A stretch of 64,000 nt of DNA from Colwellia sp. M166 (GTDB taxonomy: Bacteria; Pseudomonadota; Gammaproteobacteria; Enterobacterales; Alteromonadaceae), in the NCBI RefSeq assembly GCF_024585285.1, contig NZ_CP040755.1:1426001-1490000 (forward strand), in the 5' to 3' direction. Within the stretch, counting starts at the first letter, position 1. Each line of letters opens with the position of its first letter. A program made the position numbers and the translations under genes. Below, piece after piece: positions 36,747-46,085 of this stretch. Below the pieces are notes generated by a model, which worked only from the letters and a program-made list of their open reading frames with translations, made no database searches and was not told the DNA's origin.

Positions 36747-37127
36747 TTACGCCACGCGATACAGTGCACAAATTTTGTTATTTGATGGGTCACGAAGATA
36801 AGCAAGATACAATTTACCCGCCACACCTTCTCGAATACCAGGAGCGTCTTCACAATCAACACCACCATTAGCAAGACCCGTAGCATGCCATGCATCGGCT
36901 TGCTCTGGAGAAGCAGCAGCAAAACCAATAGTTGTACCATTGCCATGACAAGATCCTTCACCATTTATTGGCTTGGTTAAGGCAAAAACGCCGTTATCGG
37001 TAAAATAAAAACAACGGCCTTTGTCGTCCATTACGCCTGGCTTATGGCCCATTTCACCTAAAATTGCATCGTAAAATTCTTTTGACGCTTGTACATCGTT
37101 CGCACCTATCATGATATGACTAAACAT
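36747..37127 (-). CDS. VOC-superfamily (glyoxalase-like) protein
   Basis: A 126-aa protein of the vicinal oxygen chelate fold. The start M-F-S-H-I-M-I-G-A-N-D and the central G-T-T-I-G-F-A-A and L-R-D-P-S-N-N-K segments match glyoxalase/bleomycin-resistance family members. H4 and a glutamate further on may bind metal. Substrate is unknown. It is a lone gene with a short upstream region that contains a palindromic repeat. Confidence 0.85.
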   Translation of the reverse strand: MFSHIMIGANDVQASKEFYDAILGEMGHKPGVMDDKGRCFYFTDNGVFALTKPINGEGSCHGNGTTIGFAAASPEQADAWHATGLANGGVDCEDAPGIREGVAGKLYLAYLRDPSNNKICALYRVA

Positions 37128-37173
37128 TTAATACCCTTTGTTTTGTTAATAATTTAATGGTCTCAACAGTAGC

Positions 37174-37233
37174 TAATACCAAACCTATTCAGTTTCACTG
37201 AGTCGGAAGAAACTTATTAGAATTGGTATAACC
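37174..37233. repeat. palindromic dispersed repeat (ATACCAA family)
   Basis: ATACCAAACCTATTCAGTTTC and the complement of GAAACTTATTAGAATTGGTAT form an imperfect hairpin. Related ends occur at 57076, 57927 and 62150, so this is a family of small mobile repeats. Confidence 0.6.
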
Positions 37234-37493
37234 TACTGAATAAAATCAGCAATACTGAACATCTAAAATAACTATCTCAAATATATAGCGTGCAGCATGC
37301 ACGATAAACAGTTAGCAGCATAATAATAATTTTGTTTGTGTTAGATTTTTTAAAACTCGATTAAGCCTTGTACACAAGGTTAAGGTACTGATCATAATAA
37401 TCACTTTGTTCTTTATTCATTCAATCAAAGTGATTATTTGATTTAATCTAGGTTTTTTTCAATTAATTTAAAACTTGTATTGCAAACGACAAT
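37234..37493. other. intergenic, AT-rich promoter region
   Basis: No reading frame with a ribosome site. AATCAAAGTGATTATTTGATT near 37430 is partly palindromic. The Fur-like box of the next gene follows. Confidence 0.5.
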
Positions 37494-37512
37494 CACTCTC
37501 ATTATCATTACC
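37494..37512. promoter_or_regulatory. Fur-like box upstream of second TonB receptor
   Basis: CACTCTCATTATCATTACC; the complement shares TAATGATAATGA with the box at 33292 and fits the Fur consensus at about 13 of 19 positions by eye. It is 59 bases from the start codon. Confidence 0.65.
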
Positions 37513-37571
37513 TCAAAATTAATGCTCGCTGCATTTACTCGCTCAAACTAGTTGATAATTTGGAGATTAAC

Positions 37572-39662
37572 ATGAAGTACTCACCGCTGTTCTTGGCGAT
37601 ATCTATGGCAACGTCAATAACTGCATATGCTGACAATAATTCAATAGAAGTCATTGAAGTTACCGGTAGCTATTTTAATGATTACAAAGTGGATGAAGCA
37701 AAAGGTGCCATGCGTACTGATGTTTCATTACTTGAAACTGCGCAATCAGTTACAGTAATTTCAAGCACAATTGTAGAAGAACAGTTAGCGACCACCTTAG
37801 GTGAAGTACTTACCAATGATGCCAGTCTTTCAGCTGGCTCTAAACAACGCAACCGTGAAGTATTTAATCTTAGAGGTTTTGAATTAAGTTCTTCAAATGG
37901 TTATTTACGCGACGGCCATCAACATTGGTCACACTATCAACAGCCAATAGAAACATTAGAAGCGGTTGAAGTAATTAAAGGTCCTTCAAGCATTTTATAT
38001 GGCCAATCAGGACCCGGCGGTTTAGTAAACATGGTGACTAAAAAGCCTACGGCAAGGCGTTTATTCAGCTTTGGTGCTGACACAGACCAAGAAGGCTCAA
38101 CACGTTTTACTTTAGATGCTGGTGGCGCATTAAACGATGATGAATCACTGAGATATCGTGGTATTTTAGTCAAACAAGATGTTACTTATCAACGTGAATA
38201 TCAAAATGGTGATCAACGTGAGCGCGATCGTTTCTTAGGTGCTCTTGTTGTTGATTATGATGTTTCAGAAGATTTATTTTTGCGTGTACATTATGACTAC
38301 ACCAATGATAAGGCTGGATTAGATACCGGTGGTTGGTTAAACGAAGATGGCGATTTAATTGGCGATCGTAAAACCATTCGTGATATGTCATGGGCATTCA
38401 CTGATATCGATGTTGAAAACTATGGCGCTGATATAAATTATAATATCAATGACACTTGGCAAGTAACGGTTGGTTACAATGAACAGACATTTGAACGTCA
38501 ACGTTTTGAATCTGCTGCTCAAAAAGAGTCAGGTTTTGTTGAGGGCGATGAATACACATCAAAGCCGTATGACCGTTTTGATGATTGGCAGTTCACCACT
38601 AAATTTATCGACTTTGTCGGCGAGTTCGATTTTGCCGGTGTTAGTCATCAACTATTAATTGGCGCTAACTCGTTAGACTATTACTACGGCCAACTTAAAG
38701 ATTCAGTTAAAGGTACAGTTGAAGACCCATACCCTACTTATTCAGCGGGTAATAGTGAAGTTGCAAAACCTAATGTTAACTATAAAAATGACACAACGCT
38801 ATCGAGCAGTGAATACGACTATTACGGAATTTATCTTCAAGACTTAGTTACTTTTAACGACAACTGGCAAGTTTCATTCGGTGGTCGTTATGACAAACAG
38901 AATAAAGAAGGTGCTGACAATGAATCATTCTTGCCTAAGTTTGGTGTGCTTTACCACCCTTCTGCGCAAGCAACGATTTATTATAGTTACAGCGAAGGTT
39001 TTGAGCCACAAAGTAGCGCAACGTTAGACAATGATACCGATATTAACCATGGCATGAAGTTAGATGCAATGGAATCAAAACAAAGCGAAATAGGCGTAAA
39101 ATGGCAACTTGTTGATGACAGACTTATGCTTAGTGGCGCAATTTTTGATATCAGCAAGATGGGTAAGTTAATTCAAGAAGATCTGGTTGACTCTGAGTTT
39201 GAATCTCGCACAACACAAGCCGGTGAACAACGCCATAAAGGTTTTGAGCTTGGCGCCCAAGGTGCTATTAACGACAAGTTATTTATCATGTCATCTTTGA
39301 TCAATATCGACGCTGAATATGAACGAGATGCGCTATATCAAGGCAATACACCAGTAGATGTACCTGAATGGTCTGCCGCTTTATGGTCGCGCTATGAGTT
39401 AACCGATAAGCTAGCCTTTAATGCTGGTGCATTTTATGAAGGATCACGGTTTGCTGATAACCAAAACACCATCAAAAAAGACAGTTATACCCGTATTGAT
39501 TTGGGTGCGACATATCAAATGGATATTAATGAACATGAGCTTCACTTACGCTTTAACATCAATAACCTATTAGACAAAAAATATTTGATTGGTGGTGGAA
39601 CCAGTAGTGTAACGGCCGCTGATGGTATTAGCTTTCGTTTAGCTGCCCAGTTAGCATTTTAG
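37572..39662 (+). CDS. TonB-dependent siderophore receptor (FhuE/FpvA type)
   Basis: A 696-aa outer-membrane receptor. The ATG at 37572 follows TTGGAGA and gives a signal peptide ending A-Y-A-D. The plug has E-T-A-Q-S-V-T-V-I-S, N-L-R-G-F-E and V-E-V-I-K-G-P-S-S-I-L-Y-G-Q, classic for hydroxamate/pyoverdine-type receptors, and the barrel ends in L-A-F. It has no N-terminal signalling extension. A Fur-like box precedes it. It heads a locus with PepSY, DUF2271 and DUF4198 genes. The siderophore is not known; no siderophore synthesis genes are in the window. Confidence 0.94.
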   Translation: MKYSPLFLAISMATSITAYADNNSIEVIEVTGSYFNDYKVDEAKGAMRTDVSLLETAQSVTVISSTIVEEQLATTLGEVLTNDASLSAGSKQRNREVFNLRGFELSSSNGYLRDGHQHWSHYQQPIETLEAVEVIKGPSSILYGQSGPGGLVNMVTKKPTARRLFSFGADTDQEGSTRFTLDAGGALNDDESLRYRGILVKQDVTYQREYQNGDQRERDRFLGALVVDYDVSEDLFLRVHYDYTNDKAGLDTGGWLNEDGDLIGDRKTIRDMSWAFTDIDVENYGADINYNINDTWQVTVGYNEQTFERQRFESAAQKESGFVEGDEYTSKPYDRFDDWQFTTKFIDFVGEFDFAGVSHQLLIGANSLDYYYGQLKDSVKGTVEDPYPTYSAGNSEVAKPNVNYKNDTTLSSSEYDYYGIYLQDLVTFNDNWQVSFGGRYDKQNKEGADNESFLPKFGVLYHPSAQATIYYSYSEGFEPQSSATLDNDTDINHGMKLDAMESKQSEIGVKWQLVDDRLMLSGAIFDISKMGKLIQEDLVDSEFESRTTQAGEQRHKGFELGAQGAINDKLFIMSSLINIDAEYERDALYQGNTPVDVPEWSAALWSRYELTDKLAFNAGAFYEGSRFADNQNTIKKDSYTRIDLGATYQMDINEHELHLRFNINNLLDKKYLIGGGTSSVTAADGISFRLAAQLAF

Positions 39663-39695
39663 TTAGCCTTTGATTGGCATTTACCACTAAATTGA

Positions 39696-39724
39696 GGCGA
39701 CATATTCAGATTATGTCGCCTTTT
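39696..39724 (+). terminator. hairpin terminator after second TonB receptor
   Basis: GGCGACATA and TATGTCGCC form a 9-bp stem with a 7-base loop, followed by TTTT. It would reduce read-through into the PepSY gene. Confidence 0.75.
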
Positions 39725-39778
39725 AATGCTTTTCAAGCACTTGAACTCTATCGATATTAGCAATGAAAATCAGCAGTA

Positions 39779-40378
39779 ATGAAACCTTCTAAAAAAACCT
39801 TAAACCTTGCACGGCTCATTCACGTCTACGTATCTATGGCGCTACTGACCTTATTACTGTTTTTTTCTGTCACAGGGATCACTTTAAATCATCCCGAATG
39901 GTTTAGCAGTCATCAAGCACAAGTAGTAGAAAGCGAACTTACCATCGACACTATTGCCGAGCTTGCGCTAAGCGATGGCCAAGTAACAAGTGAGCAACAG
40001 CAAGTGATTACTAGCGAAATTGAACAAGCTTTTGCTGTTTCTTTACAAAATACCAAACCAGAGCTGATGTCAGGTGAGTTGTTTTATAGCATAAAACAGG
40101 CGGGGAAAAGTGCCAGTATTGCTGTTGACCTTGAAACCGGTGAGGCTTTTTTTGAACAAACTCACTACGGCTGGTGGGCCGTGCTTAATGATTTACATAA
40201 GGGTCGAAACACCAGTAACTTTTGGGGCTGGATTATCGACTTTTCTAGCGTGCTATTTATTGTTTTTGCGATCACAGGATTCATTTTGGCCATGCCACAA
40301 AAACGCTTTCATCGCACCTTAATCGTTAGTGTTAGCAGCACGCTGCTGGCCATTATTACTATTATTTATTTTGCTTAA
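39779..40378 (+). CDS. PepSY-domain inner-membrane protein
   Basis: A 199-aa protein with an N-terminal helix (residues 16-34), a periplasmic PepSY region and C-terminal helices (residues 152-170 and 180-197). The conserved G-I-T-L-N-H-P-E and L-N-D-L-H-K-G-R segments carry histidines typical of the family. It opens a run of three genes with gaps of 18 and 8 bases (39779, 40397, 40948). It is likely involved in periplasmic iron release or reduction; this is inferred from context. Confidence 0.85.
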   Translation: MKPSKKTLNLARLIHVYVSMALLTLLLFFSVTGITLNHPEWFSSHQAQVVESELTIDTIAELALSDGQVTSEQQQVITSEIEQAFAVSLQNTKPELMSGELFYSIKQAGKSASIAVDLETGEAFFEQTHYGWWAVLNDLHKGRNTSNFWGWIIDFSSVLFIVFAITGFILAMPQKRFHRTLIVSVSSTLLAIITIIYFA

Positions 40379-40396
40379 AGGAAAATTACATTACTT

Positions 40397-40939
40397 ATGA
40401 AGAGTCAATTATCACACTACGTTAATAAGATGAGTAAAGTATGTTTACTGGCATTTGCTAGCTTGTTATTTACTTTACCAGCAGCAGTACAAGCCAATGA
40501 TAACGTACCTGCTACCCTAGCAATAAAACTAGACCTGAAGCAGCAACAAGGTGAATATCATCCTCCTTATGTTGCTGCTTGGTTAGAAAATACTAAAAAA
40601 GATCCGGTCAGAACACTGCTGCTTTGGCGTAAAGAGCCTAAATGGTTAAAAGACATTCGCCGTTGGTGGCGTAATGTTGGTCGAAAAGATGCAGAGCTAG
40701 TCGATGCTATAACTTCAGCAACACACGCTGCTGGTACTTTTCCGCTTTCATTTAAAGCGACTGACGATCAGCAACAAGCGTTGCCTCAAGGCGACTACGT
40801 ACTTTATATCGAAGTCGTCCGCGAAAAAGGCGGACGTGCCTTACTCAAACAAGCATTTAAGATCGACAACACTGCACAAAAATTTACCCTGAATGAAACC
40901 GCCGAGACTGGCGAAATTACTTTTACTGTTACACCTTAG
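40397..40939 (+). CDS. DUF2271 exported protein
   Basis: A 180-aa protein with a signal peptide (cleavage after V-Q-A near residue 34). The mature part is a beta-rich DUF2271 domain with A-T-L-A-I-K-L-D-L and W-R-N-V-G-R. The family is regularly found with PepSY and DUF4198 genes beside TonB receptors; function is not known. It precedes the DUF4198 gene by eight bases. Confidence 0.85.
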   Translation: MKSQLSHYVNKMSKVCLLAFASLLFTLPAAVQANDNVPATLAIKLDLKQQQGEYHPPYVAAWLENTKKDPVRTLLLWRKEPKWLKDIRRWWRNVGRKDAELVDAITSATHAAGTFPLSFKATDDQQQALPQGDYVLYIEVVREKGGRALLKQAFKIDNTAQKFTLNETAETGEITFTVTP

Positions 40940-40947
40940 GAGCACAA

Positions 40948-41754
40948 ATGAATATTAAGAAATCACTATTATTTTGTCTTGCCGTTGCTATTAGTGGCCA
41001 AGCTAGTGCGCATTCACGTTGGTTATTACCAAGCCATTTTACGCTTTCGTCAGAACAAGGAGAATGGGTTGCACTAGATGCTTCAGCATCAAACGAAGTA
41101 TTTAATGTTGATAAAGCATTAAGCATTGATGCACTGAGCATTTTAACGCCATCAGGTAAAAGTGTTCGTCCTTCATCAAGCTACAAAGCACATAGAAAAT
41201 CTGTGGCTGACTATTTTGTTGAAGATAGCGGTACTTACAAAATCACTAACAACGCAAGCGCGAGTTATTTCTCTAGCTATAAAGTTGCTGATAAACGTCA
41301 ACGTGCCCGTGCTAACAAAGCTGAATTGAAAGCCATGGTTCCTGCTAATGCCACTGATTTACAAACAACTTACGGTCTAACACGTGTAGAAACTTACATC
41401 ACCATGAACAACCCGACTGAAAACTACGGCACCGACGGTCAGTTTTTAGAGTTGTTACCAAAAACACACCCGGCTGAAATTGTAGAAAATGAACCGGCAA
41501 CGTTTGCTTTTACTTATCATGGGAAAGTACAAGCCGGTGTTGAAATTGAAATTACGCCAGACGGTGCTCGTTACCGCAATACCCCTGACGTATTAAAATT
41601 GACTACAGATAAAAATGGTGAAATCACTTTTACGCCAGCACATGCCGGTCGTTATTTATTAATTGCTGAATATCAGCAAGACGCTAAAAATAAAACCTTA
41701 GCAGATAAAGAGCAAGGTGGCGTATTCCTTACTTTTGAAGCGCAACTGCAATAA
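40948..41754 (+). CDS. DUF4198 exported protein
   Basis: A 268-aa periplasmic protein with signal peptide ending A-S-A-H. The mature N-terminus H-S-R-W-L-L-P starts with a histidine, as in copper- or metal-binding DUF4198/NikM-like proteins, where the freed amino-terminal His can bind metal. Two beta-sandwich domains follow; P-A-H-A-G-R-Y is typical. A metal-related periplasmic role in the iron locus is plausible but not shown. Confidence 0.87.
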   Translation: MNIKKSLLFCLAVAISGQASAHSRWLLPSHFTLSSEQGEWVALDASASNEVFNVDKALSIDALSILTPSGKSVRPSSSYKAHRKSVADYFVEDSGTYKITNNASASYFSSYKVADKRQRARANKAELKAMVPANATDLQTTYGLTRVETYITMNNPTENYGTDGQFLELLPKTHPAEIVENEPATFAFTYHGKVQAGVEIEITPDGARYRNTPDVLKLTTDKNGEITFTPAHAGRYLLIAEYQQDAKNKTLADKEQGGVFLTFEAQLQ

Positions 41755-41823
41755 TAGTAAGCTATTTGCATAGACGCTTGAGCTAAAAAATATAAATTAG
41801 CACAAGATAAGTTCATTTGAGTT

Positions 41824-41855
41824 AAAAAAGGCTGCGCTGAAACGTAGCCTTTTTT
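41824..41855 (+). terminator. rho-independent terminator of the iron locus
   Basis: AAAAAAGGCT and AGCCTTTTTT close a stem around a 12-base loop, ending in six T. It lies 70 bases after the DUF4198 stop. Confidence 0.8.
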
Positions 41856-41999
41856 GTTTCAGAACTTTGTCGGTAGTCCGTAAGTTCGGTCATGAAACTT
41901 TTCGCGAGACAAGTCGTCTACTTGTTACTGTCATCGCCATTTAACTTACGTTAATATAGCCATGAAAAAACAGCCTTTAAAAACCTGAAACGCTAATCA

Positions 42000-43550
42000 A
42001 TGGAGCATCTTTTGCTTAAAAAACTTACGCTTTTACCTGCAACAATTATTACCTATGCGCTTATGTCATTAACATTAAGCTCATCCGTTAATGCAGCCAA
42101 TACCACAACACCACAGGTCAGCAGAGTCGCACAAACAACGGCTGATTATGCCGTAGCGACTTACCAGCAAGATATGGTTAATAGTTTACGTGCTTTGGTA
42201 AAACATAATACCGTTGCTAAAGAGGGAGTATCCATTGATGACAACCCAGTGCATGTCGCCTTCAAAGCTGAATTAAAAAAACAAGCACTCGCATTAGGCT
42301 TAGATTATCGTGATGACGGCTATATAGTCGTGGTTGGTTTAGGCGATCAAAAAGAACGTGTTGGCATTATCACTCATGGCGATGTACAACCGGTTAACCC
42401 TAAAAAATGGACGAAATCGCCTTTCGAACTTGATACAACGACCGAACCGGGCAAATTAATTGGTCGTGGCACTGAAGACGACAAAGGTCCAATTTCAACA
42501 GCCTTATATGCCATGAAAGCAATTAAAGACAAAAAAATAGCGCTTAATAAACGTATCAAACTCTATATTTATATGGCAGAAGAGTCTGATTGGGAGCCAT
42601 TAAAGGCCTACATAGAAACCCATGAACTACCACAAACCAATATCACTATTGATGCCGAATATCCGGTAGTCACAGCAGAAAAAGGCTATGGCACTATTAA
42701 GCTAGCCTTTAAAAAGCAAGAAATGCCGACTATTTCACCTTATATTAGTGAATTTAGTGGTGGTTTTTTTGCTAGCCAAATACCTGAAGATGCTAGCGCA
42801 ACTATTGAAAATGCTAATGTAGTGTTACTGCAAAGATTAATACGTAAAGCACGTAGTTACCAAGGCGTAAACTTTGATCTTGAACTAAAAGACAGTACCT
42901 TAACCGTTAATGCGTTAGGAAAGTCCGCACACTCTTCTAAACCTGACGATGGTATTAATGCTATCCCTTACCTCGCAGATTTTTTATCAGATAGTCGTTG
43001 GGTAAATAATGGCCCCGGCACCTTGGTGAACTTTATTAACGATAATATTGGCTTAGGATTAGAAGGCAAGAAGTTTGGCAGCATTGCCTATCAAGATGAT
43101 TTTATGGGGGTAATGACAGTCGCACCGACCGTGATAAAACAACATGATGATAACCTAGAACTAAATATCAATATACGACGCCCACAAGGGAAAAGTAAAT
43201 CTCAGCTTAGTACCGAAATTCATCAAGCAGTCGATAATTGGAATCATAAGTTTGATGCAGATGTGCAAGAGCTAGAGCATTATATTGGCGACCCTTTTAT
43301 CCAAAAAGATGCGCCACATATTGATACTTTATTAGCTGTTTTTAGTCATTTCACTGGCATTAAAGACGCTAAGCCCATTGCTATTGGCGGCGGTACAAAC
43401 TCACGTTTATTCCCAAATGCCGTTAGCTTTGGCCCTTCAATGCCAAATACAGAATACACCGGCCATTCAGAGCATGAGTTTATTACTATGGATCAGTTTG
43501 TTTTAAACTTAAAAATGTATACCGCAGTATTAGTCGAACTTGCTAAATAA
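42000..43550 (+). CDS. secreted M20-family dipeptidase (PepV-like)
   Basis: A 516-aa zinc peptidase with an N-terminal signal peptide ending near V-N-A-A. The metal ligands are visible: H-G-D-V-Q-P-V, G-T-E-D-D-K-G-P (bridging Asp), E-E-S-D-W (catalytic and ligand Glu), D-A-E-Y and a C-terminal H-S-E-H-E. The lid domain lies between residues 240 and 400. It should cut short peptides in the periplasm. It is a single gene flanked by terminators on both sides. Confidence 0.9.
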   Translation: MEHLLLKKLTLLPATIITYALMSLTLSSSVNAANTTTPQVSRVAQTTADYAVATYQQDMVNSLRALVKHNTVAKEGVSIDDNPVHVAFKAELKKQALALGLDYRDDGYIVVVGLGDQKERVGIITHGDVQPVNPKKWTKSPFELDTTTEPGKLIGRGTEDDKGPISTALYAMKAIKDKKIALNKRIKLYIYMAEESDWEPLKAYIETHELPQTNITIDAEYPVVTAEKGYGTIKLAFKKQEMPTISPYISEFSGGFFASQIPEDASATIENANVVLLQRLIRKARSYQGVNFDLELKDSTLTVNALGKSAHSSKPDDGINAIPYLADFLSDSRWVNNGPGTLVNFINDNIGLGLEGKKFGSIAYQDDFMGVMTVAPTVIKQHDDNLELNINIRRPQGKSKSQLSTEIHQAVDNWNHKFDADVQELEHYIGDPFIQKDAPHIDTLLAVFSHFTGIKDAKPIAIGGGTNSRLFPNAVSFGPSMPNTEYTGHSEHEFITMDQFVLNLKMYTAVLVELAK

Positions 43551-43561
43551 AAAGTTACATC

Positions 43562-43635
43562 GCTGACTAAAAGTGTCTGATTGAATGTAGCTGACTAAAA
43601 GTGTCTGACTAAAAGTATCACGTGCTTTTAGTCAG
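43562..43635. repeat. direct repeats and hairpin between convergent genes
   Basis: GCTGACTAAAAGTGTCTGA occurs at 43562-43580 and 43590-43608, and a third CTGACTAAAAG at 43605 pairs with CTTTTAGTCAG at 43625-43635 (11-bp stem). The hairpin probably ends transcription from both sides. Confidence 0.7.
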
Positions 43636-43637
43636 CA

Positions 43638-44066
43638 TTAGCTCATTTCTTTTAAGACCAGCTTTATCGCCATACGAGTATCGTCAATTTCATTAACCAA
43701 CTCAGTAACAACCGCTTCTTCCGTTCGCATTAAATGCCAAGAATCTGCCCAAGTCGCTTTCATCATTACCGCCTTAGCTTCAACATTTGGCGCAATTAAA
43801 GCACTTAAATCGACAACCAAACCCACTTTAACCCAGCCCTTTCTCGGGTTACCTTCAATAATGTCGTTGTCATAATGTGCCGATAAAATAATGTGCTCTA
43901 ATTCACCTAAATGTGACAACACCTCGAATGCGGCGGTGCGGACATTATTATTTTCTTCGCTAACTTCCATGCGCCATGCGTTATAGCTAAAACCTAATAA
44001 AGCAAACAGCACACTAAACACACTCATAATGTAATAAACTTTTAATTTTTCTTTTAAATTTCTCAA
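43638..44066 (-). CDS. membrane-anchored protein, unknown
   Basis: A 142-aa protein with one N-terminal membrane helix (Y-I-M-S-V-F-S-V-L-F-A-L-L-G-F) and a periplasmic domain of about 110 residues. No family was recognised. It lies alone between the peptidase and the sugar-acid cluster. Confidence 0.6.
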   Translation of the reverse strand: MRNLKEKLKVYYIMSVFSVLFALLGFSYNAWRMEVSEENNNVRTAAFEVLSHLGELEHIILSAHYDNDIIEGNPRKGWVKVGLVVDLSALIAPNVEAKAVMMKATWADSWHLMRTEEAVVTELVNEIDDTRMAIKLVLKEMS

Positions 44067-44376
44067 CCTGATCCCTCGTTAACGACACTGAAACAACATA
44101 TTTTATCAACCAATTTACAGGCCAAAGAAGCTTATTAAACTATTTAAAACTTGCATAAATGACTTACAAATCAGTTATAAGCCACTGATAAATTACTGAC
44201 AAAAAATGAGATGAAGTACTACCTCTCATTGTATTGGCCGTTTATAACGCTATTTAAGCATTTTTCTATCTGAGCGAGCATTGGTTTACTACTCGTTGCA
44301 CGCTAGTATGCGATAGCTATAGCCCTGAGCACAAGTAAACGATATTATTTAACAAAATCATTAATGTGTTCTCTCT
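44067..44376. other. divergent promoter region
   Basis: Contains no visible gene or strong hairpin. It separates the membrane protein gene (minus) from the SDR gene (plus). Confidence 0.5.
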
Positions 44377-45102
44377 ATGAAAAAAGTATGTATTGTTACC
44401 GGTGGTAGTTCAGGCATTGGCTTAAGTATTGTTAAGCTATTTTTAACGAAGAATTATCAAGTATTTAACCTAGATATTACCCCATCAACTTATGGTGACT
44501 TTTGTCCTTGCGATATCACTGACGTTCAGCAAGTTAATCATGTTATTACGCAGATAGCCCAACAAGGCAATATCAACGTTTTAGTATCTAACGCCGGCAT
44601 ACATTTTTCAGGCTCAATTGAAAACACCAGTGAAGCTGACTTAGAGCACGTATTTAATATTAATGTTAAAGGCGCTTATGCTGCGATCAAAGCGGTATTA
44701 CCGGCAATGAAAGCGCAACGAAATGGTGCTATTATTTTGATGTCGTCCGATCAAGCGCTGATTGCTAAGCATAACTCTTTTGCTTATAACCTCAGCAAAG
44801 CAGCGTTAGCTTCAATGGCAAAAACCACCGCACTTGATTACGCACAGTTTAATATTCGCGCCAATGCCGTTTGCCCTGGCACCATAGAAACCCCGCTTTA
44901 TCATCAAGCCATTAATAATTATTGTGAAAAATCAGGCGCTAACAAAGTTGAAGTACATGCCGAAGAAGCGGCTTTACAACCACTAGGACGATTAGGACAA
45001 GCAGAAGAAGTCGCTGAGCTGGTTTATTTTCTTGGCTCAGATAAAGCTAAGTTTATCACCGGCAGTTTGCAAGTTATTGACGGCGGTTATACCGCACAGT
45101 AA
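44377..45102 (+). CDS. short-chain dehydrogenase/reductase, sugar catabolism
   Basis: A 241-aa NAD(P)-dependent oxidoreductase. The cofactor loop is T-G-G-S-S-G-I-G, then N-A-G-I-H, catalytic Ser in L-M-S-S-D-Q and Y-N-L-S-K (Tyr and Lys). Classical SDR of normal size. It is ten bases upstream of an amidohydrolase, so the pair probably oxidises a sugar or sugar acid to a lactone and then opens it. Substrate is not known. Confidence 0.88.
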   Translation: MKKVCIVTGGSSGIGLSIVKLFLTKNYQVFNLDITPSTYGDFCPCDITDVQQVNHVITQIAQQGNINVLVSNAGIHFSGSIENTSEADLEHVFNINVKGAYAAIKAVLPAMKAQRNGAIILMSSDQALIAKHNSFAYNLSKAALASMAKTTALDYAQFNIRANAVCPGTIETPLYHQAINNYCEKSGANKVEVHAEEAALQPLGRLGQAEEVAELVYFLGSDKAKFITGSLQVIDGGYTAQ

Positions 45103-45112
45103 GGTCTAACTG

Positions 45113-45967
45113 ATGATAAAAATTATCGACCCACATCTTCACCTGTTTGATCTTAATAAAGGCAGCTACCAATGGCTAAGGCCAGAAAATCCCCCTTTCT
45201 GGCCAGATAAGCATCTCATTGCAAAGCACTTTTCAGAGCAAGACCTAACTTTAAGCTCCCCCTTAAGCTTATCAGGCTTTGTCCATATTGAAGCCGGGTT
45301 TGATAATGAACAGTCATGGCGAGAAATTGCTTGGTTAGAAGAGACCTGCAAGCGACCATTTCGTAGCATTGCGATGCTGGATATTACTTTACCTAAGCCA
45401 TTATTTTCTCAGCAACTTGAAAAACTAATGCACTATCAAAGCGTGGTCGGTATTCGGCATATTTTAGATGATAATGCACAAGTTATGCTGAACAATCAGC
45501 ATACTGGTGCTAACTTAGCCCTACTCGCCGATAAGCAGCTGAGTTTTGAGCTGCAAATGCCTCTAGCAAATACTTCGGCAGTCGATAACTTAATAACAAT
45601 AATACATTCAACAACTGATTTAATGTTATCTATCAATCATGCCGGCTCACCGACAGCAGATAAAAAACAGCAGATAGCGTGGTTAGATAACCTTAAACGT
45701 TTGGCTAAATTCAGCACGGTTTTTATCAAATGTTCTGGCTACGAAATGACAGATAGATATTATTCAACTAACTGGCAGCATAAAATTATCGCCTTATGTT
45801 TAGAAAATTTTGGCATATCACGAGTAATGTTAGCCAGTAATTTTCCACTAAGTTTGTGGCATGGTAGCTATCAAGATACTTGGCTTGCCAATACCGAACT
45901 GCCCTATAATGCTGTACTGATACAGCAATTGTGTTTTAGCAATGCCGCACAATTTTATAAGTTTTAA
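45113..45967 (+). CDS. amidohydrolase, probable sugar lactonase (COG3618)
   Basis: A 284-aa TIM-barrel hydrolase. The N-terminal D-P-H-L-H-L holds the metal-binding histidines, I-N-H-A-G the third and A-S-N-F-P the last Asn/Asp position. Enzymes of this family open lactones of fucose, rhamnose or similar. The aspartate often seen in the last motif (G-S-D-W-P) is replaced by Asn in this copy, as in some homologues. It is cotranscribed with the SDR. Confidence 0.82.
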   Translation: MIKIIDPHLHLFDLNKGSYQWLRPENPPFWPDKHLIAKHFSEQDLTLSSPLSLSGFVHIEAGFDNEQSWREIAWLEETCKRPFRSIAMLDITLPKPLFSQQLEKLMHYQSVVGIRHILDDNAQVMLNNQHTGANLALLADKQLSFELQMPLANTSAVDNLITIIHSTTDLMLSINHAGSPTADKKQQIAWLDNLKRLAKFSTVFIKCSGYEMTDRYYSTNWQHKIIALCLENFGISRVMLASNFPLSLWHGSYQDTWLANTELPYNAVLIQQLCFSNAAQFYKF

Positions 45968-46085
45968 GCAACAATACCGACAGCGCGCTCATCGTTTAAA
46001 ATATAACTCGCAATAGTAGCCATTTTATCGCAAAATAATTTCACAGTTTATCAATTTTAGGTAAAACCATTCCGTTTAAACGCTT

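Noticed and set aside
36743..36964. Minus-strand frame rich in Leu and Val over the VOC gene
   Set aside because: It is an alternate frame of the VOC gene, which has clear family motifs.
43562..43635. Repeated GCTGACTAAAAGTGTCTGA units as a possible CRISPR
   Set aside because: Only two full copies, nine bases apart, plus a hairpin; no spacer regularity and no cas genes nearby.
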